A DNA stretch of 64,000 nucleotides, taken from positions 62,001-126,000 of the forward strand of contig JANRJS010000016.1 of assembly GCA_033763835.1 (NCBI GenBank), given 5' to 3'. Below, piece by piece: positions 1 to 8,044 of this stretch (position 1 is its first letter; every line of letters begins with the position of its first letter). Below the pieces are notes generated by a model. The model was not told the DNA's origin, ran no database searches, and worked only from the letters and a program-made list of their open reading frames with translations. The DNA is from JAPKYZ01 sp033763835. GTDB lineage: Bacteria > Acidobacteriota > Terriglobia > Bryobacterales > Bryobacteraceae. The translations under genes were made by a program, and so were the position numbers.

Positions 1-404
1 CTATCGCCCTGCAATTGGGCTGGGGTCTCGATAGCGATCAGCCAGTGGATTTCGCGTGGATCATGATTATCACCATTGCCATCACGACCGCCGTTTGGCT
101 AGCGGTGACGCTCGCGACGAAGCCCGAAAATATGGATACGCTCGTCGAGTTCTACCGGCGCGTGCGTCCGTCGAAAGCGGGTTGGGGACCGGTGGCCGCG
201 CTCGCCCCGGAGGTTCGCGCGGACTCGGGTGTCGGCGGCGCGTTGTTCGACTGGCTGCTGGGTTGCGTGTTGATTTACGCGGCGCTGTTCGGCGTAGGCA
301 AGCTGATTTTCGGCGAATGGGCGTTGGGTGCGGCGACGCTTGCCGCCGCGGCGGGCGCGGGATATTCGCTCGCCCTGCGGTCACGGCGGGAAATCGGGAA
401 TTAG
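1..404 (+). CDS. Sodium:solute symporter, C-terminal end (partial)
   Basis: The reading frame is open from the window edge, so only the last roughly 134 residues are present. A first hydrophobic stretch (IMIITIAITTAVWLAVTLA) is followed by the cytoplasmic segment TKPENMDTLVEFYRRVRPSK and two more membrane helices. This 'TKPE..DTLVEFYRRVRP' linker before the last helices is characteristic of sodium:solute symporters of the SSS family found next to carbohydrate genes. It is probably an inner-membrane sodium-coupled uptake system; the substrate cannot be told from the tail. Family call is good, specificity unknown. Confidence 0.75.
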   Translation, partial: IALQLGWGLDSDQPVDFAWIMIITIAITTAVWLAVTLATKPENMDTLVEFYRRVRPSKAGWGPVAALAPEVRADSGVGGALFDWLLGCVLIYAALFGVGKLIFGEWALGAATLAAAAGAGYSLALRSRREIGN

Positions 405-490
405 GGCTTACGTTTTCAATCGGTTGAGCGCGGGGCGGGGAAGGCCGGGCGCGCGATGAGCGGGATGCTCGTCGCCGGAGGAATTACCGA

Positions 491-2668
491 ATGCCCGCAA
501 TTCGTTGGGGCCGCTTGGCCGCGCTCGCCGCGTTGGGAATCGCTGCGACGCGGCTTGAGGCGCAGCCGCCCCTGTCGTTGATCCAAGACACGTTGTACAA
601 GGCGGATGGGACGCGCTTCGACGGCTACGCGTTCATCGAATGGAAGTCGTTCGACGCCTCGAACGGCGCGAGCATCCCAACGCAGTCGCTGGTGGTCAAG
701 ATCACGGCGGGCGACTTGCGCGTGAGTCTCGCGCCCACCACCACCGCCGCCACCAGCGGCGCGCACTACGTGGTGAAGTTCAACAGCGCGGGCAAAATTC
801 AGTTCACCGAATACTGGGCGGTTCCGCCGAGCGCGGGAACGCTGACGCTGGCCGCGATCCGGCTTCCAGGTCCGCCGAACTCGATTACTAATGGGGGCAC
901 GGGCGGGGGCGGATCGGTGGGCGCGGTGGAGATCGCCGAGATCCCGGGCCTGGCGACGGAACTCGCTAACCGTCCGGTGAAGGGCGCGGGCTTTATCGCG
1001 GGACGGGCGGCGGTCATCAATAGCAGCGGGTCGATCGACGGCGCCGTGGGCAACGTAACGGATTGCGTGCGCGTGGACGGCACTCCGGTGGCTTGCGTCG
1101 CGGGCGGCACGCCGGGCTATACGGACAATGAAACTCCGGCCGGGGCGATCGACGGCGTCAATCGCGTGTTTACCATCGCGAACGTTCCGGCGCCCGCGGG
1201 CAGCTTGATGTTCTACCGCAACGGCGCGCTGCTGACGCCGGGCGTCGATTACGTCCTGACCGGTACGACGGTGACGCTGGTGCCCGCTTCGACGCCGCTG
1301 GTGGGCGACACGCTGCGCGCCACGTATCGCTTGACTAATCCAGCCGTGCCTTCGGGCGCGGCGGGCGGTCATCTGAGCGGCGCGTATCCGAACCCGACGA
1401 TCGCGGCGGGCGTGATCTCGAACATTAATGTTTCGAGTTCGGCGGCGATCGCGGAATCGAAGCTGGCGTTGCTGTTCCCTACGCACTCGAACGTGAACGA
1501 TCCGACGGCGGGACAAAAATCGGCGCTAGTGGGATCGTTCGGTACGCCGTCTTCGTCGAACCGTTTCGTGACGGAACTCGATCCGCGACTGGGATCGGGC
1601 GGAGGCGGAGGAACGACACTACATCCGCTGTTGAGCGCAACGCACTTCGACACGGAAACGGCGACAGTGGCGCGCGGCGATTTGATCGTAGGCATGGGCA
1701 CGTCGCCCGCGAAGTGGAACCGATTACCGATCGGCGCGCCGAACCGGTGCCTGCAATCGAACGGCTCGGACGCGATTTGGAACTCGTGCTTATTCACGGG
1801 ATTCGCGAACGGCTCGATTCCCTTCGTCGATTCGGCGGGATCGCTGGCGCAGGACAACAGCGCGTTTTTCTGGGACCGGGCGAACCGGCGGTTGAGCGTG
1901 GGCAACAATCAATCGCTTTCGACGGCTTATATCTGGGACTCGTTGAGCACGGCGGCGACGACCCTCAGCGTGCGCGCGGGGAACGCGCAAGGATCGGCTC
2001 CGATTCAGCGCTGGCTGGCGGCGGACGGATCGGAAACGGCGTCGATGAGCGGGACCGGTCTGTTCCGGACGAGCACGCTCGAGACGCGCACCACGGCGAG
2101 TTTCGCGGGCTTTCGCGACTTGGGCAGTCCCGTGGACCCCGGCACACGCCTGAACGGCGACATGTGGTACAACACGGCGCAACAAACGCGCAAGACGATG
2201 GACGCCGGCCAGATTCACACGCAATCGCAGGTGATCTGCAATTCGACCGGACTCTCGACCACCAGCAGCCTGCGGTTGGGCGCCTGCTTCATTCCCGAGT
2301 TTTATCTCGACGCGGGCGACCGGATCGAGATTCACTTCAACTACCAGCACACGGGAACCGCGTCGGACTGGAACTTCGGCATCGCGTTCGGTCCGGCGAC
2401 GCTGGCGACGGCGAACGTCGATAAGGCGGAGAGTCTGGTGACCGGACGGTCCGACGGCGCGATCCACGGATCGGGGTTGGTCTGGGGGACGCAGAGCTAT
2501 GGCTCGGGTCCGTACAATTTCCGGGTGGTTACGGCAACCGCCGCCGCTCCCCCGAGTTCGGCCTTCTTAATCGAGTTCTACGGTACGGTGTTGACGCCGG
2601 GGACGGATCAGGTGCGGCTTTTGAACTTTACGGTGATCCGGCACCCGGCAAACTCGAATCCTTTTTAG
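491..2668 (+). CDS. Large secreted protein with tail-fibre-like repeats
   Basis: 725 residues. The start is fixed by a GGAGG ribosome site about 8 bases upstream. An N-terminal signal peptide (residues 1 to about 24, ending RLEA) indicates export. The middle is low-complexity, glycine-, alanine- and threonine-rich. Around residues 293-306 it carries HLSGAYPNPTIAAG, and around residue 548 GTRLNGDMWYNTA; both motif types are common in phage tail fibres and tail-fibre-like surface proteins. The C-terminal 150 residues look like a beta-sandwich receptor- or surface-binding domain (CNSTGLSTTSSLRLGACFIP region). No phage genes flank it. I do not recognise a precise family; likely a secreted or surface beta-rich protein. 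Confidence 0.7.
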   Translation: MPAIRWGRLAALAALGIAATRLEAQPPLSLIQDTLYKADGTRFDGYAFIEWKSFDASNGASIPTQSLVVKITAGDLRVSLAPTTTAATSGAHYVVKFNSAGKIQFTEYWAVPPSAGTLTLAAIRLPGPPNSITNGGTGGGGSVGAVEIAEIPGLATELANRPVKGAGFIAGRAAVINSSGSIDGAVGNVTDCVRVDGTPVACVAGGTPGYTDNETPAGAIDGVNRVFTIANVPAPAGSLMFYRNGALLTPGVDYVLTGTTVTLVPASTPLVGDTLRATYRLTNPAVPSGAAGGHLSGAYPNPTIAAGVISNINVSSSAAIAESKLALLFPTHSNVNDPTAGQKSALVGSFGTPSSSNRFVTELDPRLGSGGGGGTTLHPLLSATHFDTETATVARGDLIVGMGTSPAKWNRLPIGAPNRCLQSNGSDAIWNSCLFTGFANGSIPFVDSAGSLAQDNSAFFWDRANRRLSVGNNQSLSTAYIWDSLSTAATTLSVRAGNAQGSAPIQRWLAADGSETASMSGTGLFRTSTLETRTTASFAGFRDLGSPVDPGTRLNGDMWYNTAQQTRKTMDAGQIHTQSQVICNSTGLSTTSSLRLGACFIPEFYLDAGDRIEIHFNYQHTGTASDWNFGIAFGPATLATANVDKAESLVTGRSDGAIHGSGLVWGTQSYGSGPYNFRVVTATAAAPPSSAFLIEFYGTVLTPGTDQVRLLNFTVIRHPANSNPF

Positions 2669-2673
2669 GTTCG

Positions 2674-3630
2674 TTAGCCCAAGTATTTCTTTAGGTCCGG
2701 GTTCAGTTGTTCGCGAATCTCGGGCGTGTCGAGGTTGTCTTTTGTCACCAAGCGTGGGGCGAGGTTGTCGAGTTTCTCGACGGCTTCGCCCTTCATCGCC
2801 TTGGTAGCGGCGATGACGCTGCGGTATCCCATCTCAAAGGGATGCTGCGCGACCAGCGAGTCGATCAAACCCACGCGGAGATCGTCGAGAAGCGCCGGGC
2901 TCCAATCGAATCCCACCATCTTCGTTTTCCCTTTGCGCGACTTGAGAGCTTGCGCCGCGCCCACCGCGCTCGATTCGTTCGATGCGAATAGGCCTTCGAC
3001 ATTAGGAAACGCGGTGAGCATATTCTCGGCGACGGCGAGCGACTTCGCGAAATCCGCCATGCCGAAGCGCTTGTCGGCGATGGCGATGTTGGGAAACGCG
3101 CTCTTCAGTTTGTCTTCGAAGCCTTGCTCCCGCGCCATCGTCGAAGCGGCGCCCGGTTGCACGGCGACGACGACGACTTTCCCCTTCCCACCAAGAATCT
3201 CGCCCATCCGTTCCGCCGCCAACGCGCCCGCCGCGTAGTTGTCGGTGGCCACCTGCGACACAAATTTGTCCGTGTCGATGCTCGAATCGAAAATCACCAC
3301 CGGAATTTTGGCCGCCGCAGCGCGCTCCACGACGCCGACCATCGCTTGTTTGTCGATAGGCGCGAGGCAGATGGCGTCCACCCGGCTATTGATCATCGCG
3401 TCGACGATCTGGATTTGTCCGGTGTAGTCGGTTTCGGTGGACGGGCCGTTCCAGACGATCTCGACGCCGGTTTCGAGCGCGGCTTTGGCGGCGCCTCCGT
3501 GGACGGATTGCCAGAAGAGATGCGCGCGTCCTTTCGGGATCACGCCGATTTGTTTTTTTTCGGAACGGTTACACGCGGTGAGTGCGAATAGGCCGGAAAG
3601 TGCATGGCGGCGAGAAAATTTTCGGTTCAT
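2674..3630 (-). CDS. Sugar-type periplasmic binding lipoprotein (LacI/RbsB-like fold)
   Basis: 318 residues. The N-terminus MNRKFSRRHALSGLFALTAC has a twin-arginine-like RR and a lipobox with Cys20, so the mature protein is probably a lipoprotein. The body is a type I periplasmic binding protein: QIVDAMINSRVDAICLAPID, the hinge VVIFDSS, the DNYAAG motif and the EGLFASNESSAVGAAQAL segment are typical of ribose/xylose ABC binding proteins. No permease or ATPase gene is adjacent, so it is an orphan binding subunit here, and its partner must be elsewhere. It converges tail to tail with the upstream secreted protein and is divergent from the next gene over a 46-base gap holding an imperfect palindrome. 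Confidence 0.85.
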   Translation of the reverse strand: MNRKFSRRHALSGLFALTACNRSEKKQIGVIPKGRAHLFWQSVHGGAAKAALETGVEIVWNGPSTETDYTGQIQIVDAMINSRVDAICLAPIDKQAMVGVVERAAAAKIPVVIFDSSIDTDKFVSQVATDNYAAGALAAERMGEILGGKGKVVVVAVQPGAASTMAREQGFEDKLKSAFPNIAIADKRFGMADFAKSLAVAENMLTAFPNVEGLFASNESSAVGAAQALKSRKGKTKMVGFDWSPALLDDLRVGLIDSLVAQHPFEMGYRSVIAATKAMKGEAVEKLDNLAPRLVTKDNLDTPEIREQLNPDLKKYLG

Positions 3631-3640
3631 GTGCGTAAAG

Positions 3641-3656
3641 GTGAAACGAGTCTCAC
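3641..3656. promoter_or_regulatory. Imperfect palindrome, possible operator
   Basis: GTGAAACGAGTCTCAC matches its own reverse complement at 12 of 16 positions and lies in the middle of the 46-base spacer between the divergent binding-lipoprotein gene and the secreted-protein gene at 3677. The position would let one regulator control both promoters. No regulator gene is adjacent; the function is inferred from position only. Confidence 0.3.
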
Positions 3657-3664
3657 GTGAACAT

Positions 3665-3670
3665 CATTAT
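3665..3670 (+). promoter_or_regulatory. Minus-10-like element, leaderless geometry
   Basis: CATTAT ends exactly 6 bases before the ATG at 3677, and no Shine-Dalgarno sequence is visible. Four of six bases match TATAAT. Transcription would start at or next to the start codon. Confidence 0.35.
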
Positions 3671-3676
3671 CACCGT

Positions 3677-4513
3677 ATGCTTTCCTCTCTCCTCTTCTCA
3701 ATTTTGGTTGCGATCGATCCTCCATCGGCGGACGCGCAACTGCTCGCCAAAAGGCTGAAGTACGAACGGGCCTTTGCCGGAGCCAACGTCAAGGATCCGG
3801 CCGCCCGCATCTATTTCTTCCCCGACGATGCGGCCTTTCCACAAGTCGCCATCGGCGGGGGCTGGACAACGACGTTCTACATTACGAATCTGGGAACCGC
3901 TACAGAGACCGCCGATCTGGATTTTTGGACCGGTTCGGGCGGATTGTGGCAAGCGTCGTTTCAAGGGACGCGCGCCGACAGAATCTCTTTGCGGATCGGC
4001 CCGGGACAAACAGCGGTTTTACAGAGCGATAATCCTTCGACTTTAGAAACGGGATGGGCGACTTTATTCAACGACAATTCGTCGAGCGCGAACGTTGTGG
4101 GCGTCGCCGTTTTCCGTCAACGCGTGACCGGAAGGCCGGATTTCGAGGCGGGCGTTCCACTCACCGGGCTATTCGACCGGCGATTCGTCCTTCAGTTCGA
4201 CAATACGCAAGGCTACGTCACATCCGTGGCGCTCGCCGCCGGTGTGACGAGTGTTTCGACGACCTCCACCGCCGTCTCGGTGACGGTCCGGGACGAAAAC
4301 GGAAACACGCTGGCGACCCATGCTTTATCGCTGCCAGCGTTCGGTCATACGGCGTTCGCGTTGTCGGATCGATTTCCCAGTACGGCGAATCGTCGCGGCT
4401 CCATCGTGTTCACCTCTTCGACGGACTCCCTATCGGCGCTAGGATTGCGGTTCACGCCCGGCGGGGCTTTCACGACGATGCCGATATTAACTAACGCCGC
4501 TCTGCAGCGCTAG
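3677..4513 (+). CDS. Secreted hypothetical protein
   Basis: 278 residues from the ATG at 3677. The frame stays open upstream into the divergent gene, but only this start gives a signal peptide (MLSSLLFSILVAIDPPSADA). After residue 40 the protein is a regular beta-rich sequence with segments such as GGGWTTTFYITNLGTATETADLDFW and GSIVFTSSTDSLSALGLRFTP. This looks like paired immunoglobulin-like sandwich domains of secreted proteins that are numerous in Acidobacteriota. No catalytic motif is visible. Its stop codon abuts the stop of the convergent cytochrome peroxidase gene without a spacer. Confidence 0.7.
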   Translation: MLSSLLFSILVAIDPPSADAQLLAKRLKYERAFAGANVKDPAARIYFFPDDAAFPQVAIGGGWTTTFYITNLGTATETADLDFWTGSGGLWQASFQGTRADRISLRIGPGQTAVLQSDNPSTLETGWATLFNDNSSSANVVGVAVFRQRVTGRPDFEAGVPLTGLFDRRFVLQFDNTQGYVTSVALAAGVTSVSTTSTAVSVTVRDENGNTLATHALSLPAFGHTAFALSDRFPSTANRRGSIVFTSSTDSLSALGLRFTPGGAFTTMPILTNAALQR

Positions 4514-5506
4514 CTATTGCGGAAAACTCTTCGGCTCGGCGATCGCTTGCCAACCTTCGCCGTTGAGCGACTTGAGGAACTCGACCAGATCGGTCTTTTC
4601 CTGCACCGTCAGGTTGAGTTTCTTCATGCGCTCGTCGAGGTTCTTGTTCGGAATGCCGCCCTTGTCGTAGAAATCGACGACCTCTTCGAGAGTTTTGAGC
4701 GAGCCGTCGTGCATGTACGGGGCCGTGCGGGCGATGTCGCGGAGGGTGGGGGTCTTGAAAGCTCCCCAATCCGCGTCGTTCTTCGTGACCTCGTAGCGGC
4801 CCGCGTCGGGCTTTGGCTTATCCGTGCCGACGCCCAGGTTGTGATAGGCGTTGGTGGTGAAGTTAATGCCCTCGTGGCATTGGTCGCACTTGGCCTTGTT
4901 GAAGTAGACGTTCAAGCCGCGAATTTGAGCGGGGGTCAACGCCGACTTATTGCCGGCCTTGTAACGATCATAGGGAGCGTTACCGGAAAGCACCGTGCGC
5001 TCGAAGGTGGCGATCGCTTTCGCCACGTGATCGAGATCGAAATCCGGCGTGCCGAACGCTTTTTGGAACAGCGGCCGGTACCCCGCGATGCCGCGCAGGT
5101 TTTTCACTAACGCCTCGTGCGTGTTCCCCATCTCGATGGGATTCGCCATCGGCCCGATCGCCTGCTCTTCGAGCGTTCCCGCACGTCCGTCCCAGAACTG
5201 CGCGAGCGAGTACGCGCGATTGATGACGGTGGGTGCGCTCCGTCCGCCCTTTTGCCCCTTGATTCCGTCCGATACGGCTTTGCCGTCCGTGAAGGCGAAC
5301 TTCGGATCGTGGCAGGACGCACAGGAGACCGTTCCGTCGGCGGAAAGCCGCTTATCGAAGTAGAGCAGTTTGCCGAGTTCCGCCTTCTCGGGCGAGTAGG
5401 GGTTGTCCTTGGGAAAGTGGACCGGCAACAACCCCAGCGGAACCTTCAATTCCGCGCAAAAAAGGGCCGACGCGAAAAGCGTCAGCCCTAGCATTCCCTT
5501 CCGCAT
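4514..5506 (-). CDS. Di-haem cytochrome c peroxidase (MauG/CcpA family)
   Basis: 330 residues with an N-terminal export signal (to about residue 18). Two haem c sites are present, CASCH at residues 62-66 and CDQCH at 207-211, with the family landmarks LGKLLYFDKRLSADGTVSC and FWDGRAGTLEEQA between them. Such periplasmic proteins reduce hydrogen peroxide with electrons from small c-type cytochromes, or in the MauG branch oxidise proteins. The length is normal. It is third in an operon behind an aldo/keto reductase and a secreted Cys/His protein, with only 12 bases separating it from the latter; a GGAG site precedes the ATG. Confidence 0.9.
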   Translation of the reverse strand: MRKGMLGLTLFASALFCAELKVPLGLLPVHFPKDNPYSPEKAELGKLLYFDKRLSADGTVSCASCHDPKFAFTDGKAVSDGIKGQKGGRSAPTVINRAYSLAQFWDGRAGTLEEQAIGPMANPIEMGNTHEALVKNLRGIAGYRPLFQKAFGTPDFDLDHVAKAIATFERTVLSGNAPYDRYKAGNKSALTPAQIRGLNVYFNKAKCDQCHEGINFTTNAYHNLGVGTDKPKPDAGRYEVTKNDADWGAFKTPTLRDIARTAPYMHDGSLKTLEEVVDFYDKGGIPNKNLDERMKKLNLTVQEKTDLVEFLKSLNGEGWQAIAEPKSFPQ

Positions 5507-5518
5507 CGCTCCGGTCCC

Positions 5519-6046
5519 TTACTTCTTGACGAAGCCTTGCACGTAGAGCGCGCTATAGCCGGCGTGCGAGGCGAGCGTTCCCGTCACTTCCATGATGTGC
5601 GCCATGTGATCGGCGGCCGCCTTGCGGAAGGCCGATTGTGTGAGGCCGTCGCGGCGCGGGTCGTGCTCCTCTTCCATCAGCATGTAGAGATTGCCGTCTT
5701 CGGTGAGGAGTCCAACCGGCTGGCCGCTGTTCACGCACTTCTGCCCGCAGGCGCGGTGCTTTTCGCCGCGCTTACCGACTTGCAGGTAGCACGAGAATTC
5801 GACGATTTCGCCCTTCATGGTGACAATCTTGCCGGGCAGCGGCTTCATGTCGACGGAAGCGGCCATCGTCGTGTTGGTCCAAGGCTCCGAGGGCTTTTCG
5901 CCCAAGGCGCCCATGGGCTTCGCGTAGCTCGACCCTTCGACGGTCATTTGCGGTTGCAGGATCGGGTATTTTTTCTTCGCTTGCGCGGTCAGAACGCCGG
6001 TGACGGCGGCGAGACCGACGACGGCGACGAGTACTTTTTTCTTCAT
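5519..6046 (-). CDS. Secreted Cys/His-motif protein of unknown function
   Basis: 175 residues with a signal peptide (ends near AQA, residue 23) and a GGGAGA ribosome site. The conserved core carries Cys86, His97, Cys100 and Cys104 (C-x10-H-x2-C-x3-C), followed by a segment GQPVGLLTEDGNLYMLMEEE and an OB-fold-like C-terminus. The spacing suggests a metal, haem or redox site, but I cannot name the ligand. It sits between a Tat-type aldo/keto reductase (12-base gap) and a di-haem peroxidase (12-base gap), so a periplasmic redox role is the reasonable inference. Homologues appear to be secreted proteins of Acidobacteriota and relatives; no function known to me. Confidence 0.75.
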   Translation of the reverse strand: MKKKVLVAVVGLAAVTGVLTAQAKKKYPILQPQMTVEGSSYAKPMGALGEKPSEPWTNTTMAASVDMKPLPGKIVTMKGEIVEFSCYLQVGKRGEKHRACGQKCVNSGQPVGLLTEDGNLYMLMEEEHDPRRDGLTQSAFRKAAADHMAHIMEVTGTLASHAGYSALYVQGFVKK

Positions 6047-6058
6047 GGAGTCTCCCTG

Positions 6059-6937
6059 TTAACCGCGGACGCTCGCCGCGGGAATTTTCTTGATGAGGTC
6101 TTCGAGTTCGGCGCGGTTTTCGGCGCCGATGGTAAAGCAATCGATCTCGTTGTGCGCGAGGTGGAATTGCAGGGCCTCGTCGGCTTTGTTGCGCAGCTTG
6201 CCCGCGCCGAGCACCTTCATGCCGATCAGACCTTTGCCCTTGGCCTTCATCTGGCGCATAACGCCGAGGACGGTCTGCGGGTCGGCGTCCATCGCCGTGC
6301 CGACCGGATTGAAGCGGACCAGATCGACCTCTACCCAATCGGTGGCGGCGGCGGTTTTCAGCGCATCGAGCGTATGGCAGGACGTGCCGTGCGTGCGGAC
6401 GATGCCCTTCTCGCGGGCTTCGCTAATGACGGCCATCGCGCCCTTCTTGCGCTCCGGCCAATCCTTGTCGAGCATGCAGTGCAGCAGCAGGATATCGAGG
6501 TAATCGGTGCCGAGCTCCTTGCGGAAGCGGTCGAGATCGGCGCGCATTTCCTTTTCGGTGGAGGCGTGGGTTTTGGTGAGCAGCGTGACTTTCTCGCGCG
6601 GCAGACCTTTCAGCGCTTCCTTAACGTGCGGGTGCGTGCCGTATTGGTCGGCGGAATCGAAGAAGGTGACGCCCTGATCGAAACCGGCGCGGAATAGCTC
6701 GGCGGTGCCCTTGAGGCCGAGCTTGCGGGTTTGGTTGGAACTGCCGCCGACGCCGTTGGTGCCGGAACCCATGGCCATGCGGCTGAGTTCGATCTTGCGC
6801 GGGCCGAGGGTCACGCGGTCGGTCGCGGACTTCTTGGTGCCGGCGTAGGCCGAATAAGGGAAAGAGTTGAGCGTGGCGATGGCCGCCGCGCCGCCGGTAA
6901 GGAAATTCCGCCGTTGCAGGGTGTGGCAGAGTGACAT
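6059..6937 (-). CDS. Aldo/keto reductase with Tat-type signal
   Basis: 292 residues. The N-terminus has RRNFLTGGAAA, a twin-arginine export motif, so the enzyme is probably periplasmic. The aldo/keto reductase tetrad is complete: Asp94 and Tyr99 (FFDSADQYG), Lys122 (LLTKTH) and His153 (LLLHCM). The TIM-barrel order and length are normal. It reduces carbonyls with NADPH or works in reverse; the substrate is unknown. It starts the operon that continues with the Cys/His protein and the cytochrome c peroxidase. GGAGG lies 8 bases before the ATG. Tat-exported oxidoreductases usually carry their cofactor folded in the cytoplasm, which fits. Confidence 0.88.
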   Translation of the reverse strand: MSLCHTLQRRNFLTGGAAAIATLNSFPYSAYAGTKKSATDRVTLGPRKIELSRMAMGSGTNGVGGSSNQTRKLGLKGTAELFRAGFDQGVTFFDSADQYGTHPHVKEALKGLPREKVTLLTKTHASTEKEMRADLDRFRKELGTDYLDILLLHCMLDKDWPERKKGAMAVISEAREKGIVRTHGTSCHTLDALKTAAATDWVEVDLVRFNPVGTAMDADPQTVLGVMRQMKAKGKGLIGMKVLGAGKLRNKADEALQFHLAHNEIDCFTIGAENRAELEDLIKKIPAASVRG

Positions 6938-7095
6938 TGGTCGCGCCTCCAGTCACTACAGAAGTTATCACGGTGGGGGCGGGACGGGGAAGGCAGGGGT
7001 CAACGACCTTCAATCTGTTGGAGGTCCGCTGAGTCGAAAACACGCACCATCGAAGTTGGAGCCGCAACCGAACATTGGAACCCCAGCGGGGGGGG

Positions 7096-7401
7096 TTAGG
7101 CGGCCGGCTCGCGTTGTTTGAGCCACCGCCGCAGGGACTCGTGCGTTTCGCCGGACCTGCGACCTGCGAGAAGACCCGAGACCTGAATATCCTCATCGAG
7201 GTCCGGCCAGTGAATCCCCTCACCGCCACCGATGAAACGCCAATTGGCGAGCTCCGCGGCGGTGCCGTGAGCCAAGCGCGGGAACCAGGCGAGTGGCACC
7301 GTGATCGTGCGGCCGTCGGCTAGATCGACGGTCAGGCCGTCGCCGCCCGCGCTCACTTTTTGGGCTAGCGGCGCGCCGCATTCACGTTCCAAAGTATTCA
7401 T
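7096..7401 (-). CDS. DUF2442 protein
   Basis: 101 residues with the DUF2442 signature: the ADGRTITVPLAWFPRL strand region and WRFIGGGEGIHWPDLDEDI. It overlaps the end of the DUF4160 gene by 20 bases and is read in the same direction, so the two are a translationally linked pair. DUF4160/DUF2442 pairs recur in bacterial genomes in toxin-antitoxin-like arrangements, but no toxic activity is established to my knowledge. The C-terminal extension (GLLAGRRSGETHESLRRWLK) is basic and helical. Confidence 0.8.
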   Translation of the reverse strand: MNTLERECGAPLAQKVSAGGDGLTVDLADGRTITVPLAWFPRLAHGTAAELANWRFIGGGEGIHWPDLDEDIQVSGLLAGRRSGETHESLRRWLKQREPAA

Positions 7402-7618
7402 GCCATGCCCTCAACAGCGATTGCCTATTTGCCACTATTATCCTCTCGATGCGGCCAATTTCCGAACGGTGGAAACCGCTGCTGCTTTCCAATCGAACCG
7501 GTTCTAGCCAGAACTTCGCTTTTCCATCGTCTCGCTCTACGTGGACGTGAGCGGGTTCATCTCGATCCGTCGAGTAAAAGAACAATCGATACGGACCGGC
7601 GCGAAGAACTGTCGGCAA
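7382..7618 (-). CDS. DUF4160 protein
   Basis: 78 residues, initiated by TTG. The sequence VLRAGPYRLFFYSTDRDEPAHVHVERDDGKAKFW is the DUF4160 core (RxFFYSxDxxEPxHVHV). It is upstream partner of the DUF2442 gene. A TACACT hexamer lies 8 bases before the TTG and there is no Shine-Dalgarno site, consistent with the nearly leaderless promoters seen for other small pairs here. Likely a small two-gene regulatory or toxin-antitoxin-like unit. Confidence 0.8.
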   Translation of the reverse strand: MPTVLRAGPYRLFFYSTDRDEPAHVHVERDDGKAKFWLEPVRLESSSGFHRSEIGRIERIIVANRQSLLRAWHEYFGT

Positions 7619-7819
7619 CGTTCCCTAGTGTACTGACGAATCGACTAGCTAGAGGCCGAGTTGGAAGAGAAGCTCGGCTTCCTTCTTCTGAGTGGATGTC
7701 CTCGGCGTTGTCATAGGTTACGGCGGAACTGGTCGAGGAAGCGGAACTGCGGTTTTGGAAGGGTGTTCGAAAACATGCCCGGCCCGCCCGCGCGGATTTC
7801 GCTGCTTGAACCCGCAGTG

Positions 7820-7963
7820 CTAGCCCAGGCACGCGGGCTTGGGTTTCGGGAATGTGCCTCCGCCGTCCGGAGTACCCGGCAGGGCGGCGGCCCAGACGCT
7901 TAGGCTTCCGAGGGCGGCCAACAGAGCCGCGGCGAGAAACGCACGAAGTTTGAATTGGCTCAT
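7820..7963 (-). CDS. Small secreted peptide (47 aa)
   Basis: A 47-residue reading frame: basic start MSQFKLR, a hydrophobic core AFLAAALLAALGSLSVWAAA that reads as a complete signal peptide, then a short Gly/Pro/Lys tail LPGTPDGGGTFPKPKPACLG with a single Cys45. It lies 81 bases downstream of TonB receptor 1 in the same direction. A TATAAC hexamer ends exactly 6 bases before the ATG, so it has its own promoter candidate. The mature exported peptide would be only about 20 residues. The signal peptide and promoter geometry support a real gene; function unknown. Confidence 0.5.
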   Translation of the reverse strand: MSQFKLRAFLAAALLAALGSLSVWAAALPGTPDGGGTFPKPKPACLG

Positions 7964-7969
7964 GCCCGA

Positions 7970-7975
7970 GTTATA
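7970..7975 (-). promoter_or_regulatory. Minus-10 element TATAAC, leaderless geometry
   Basis: TATAAC on the minus strand is one base from consensus and ends 6 bases before the ATG of the 47-residue secreted peptide. GAAACA, 17 bases further upstream, is a partial minus-35 match. The predicted transcript starts at the start codon. Confidence 0.5.
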
Positions 7976-8044
7976 CGTGCGACGTTAAGTTTTGTTTCGT
8001 CGAAAATTCGCCAATCTTCGTTCGTTGGGGCGAAATTTCGCGGA

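Noticed and set aside
416..1516. Long open frame on the minus strand (366 codons) rich in Arg
   Set aside because: It is antisense to the secreted protein at 491, with the Arg/Ala bias typical of GC-rich shadow frames, no start context and no family sequence.
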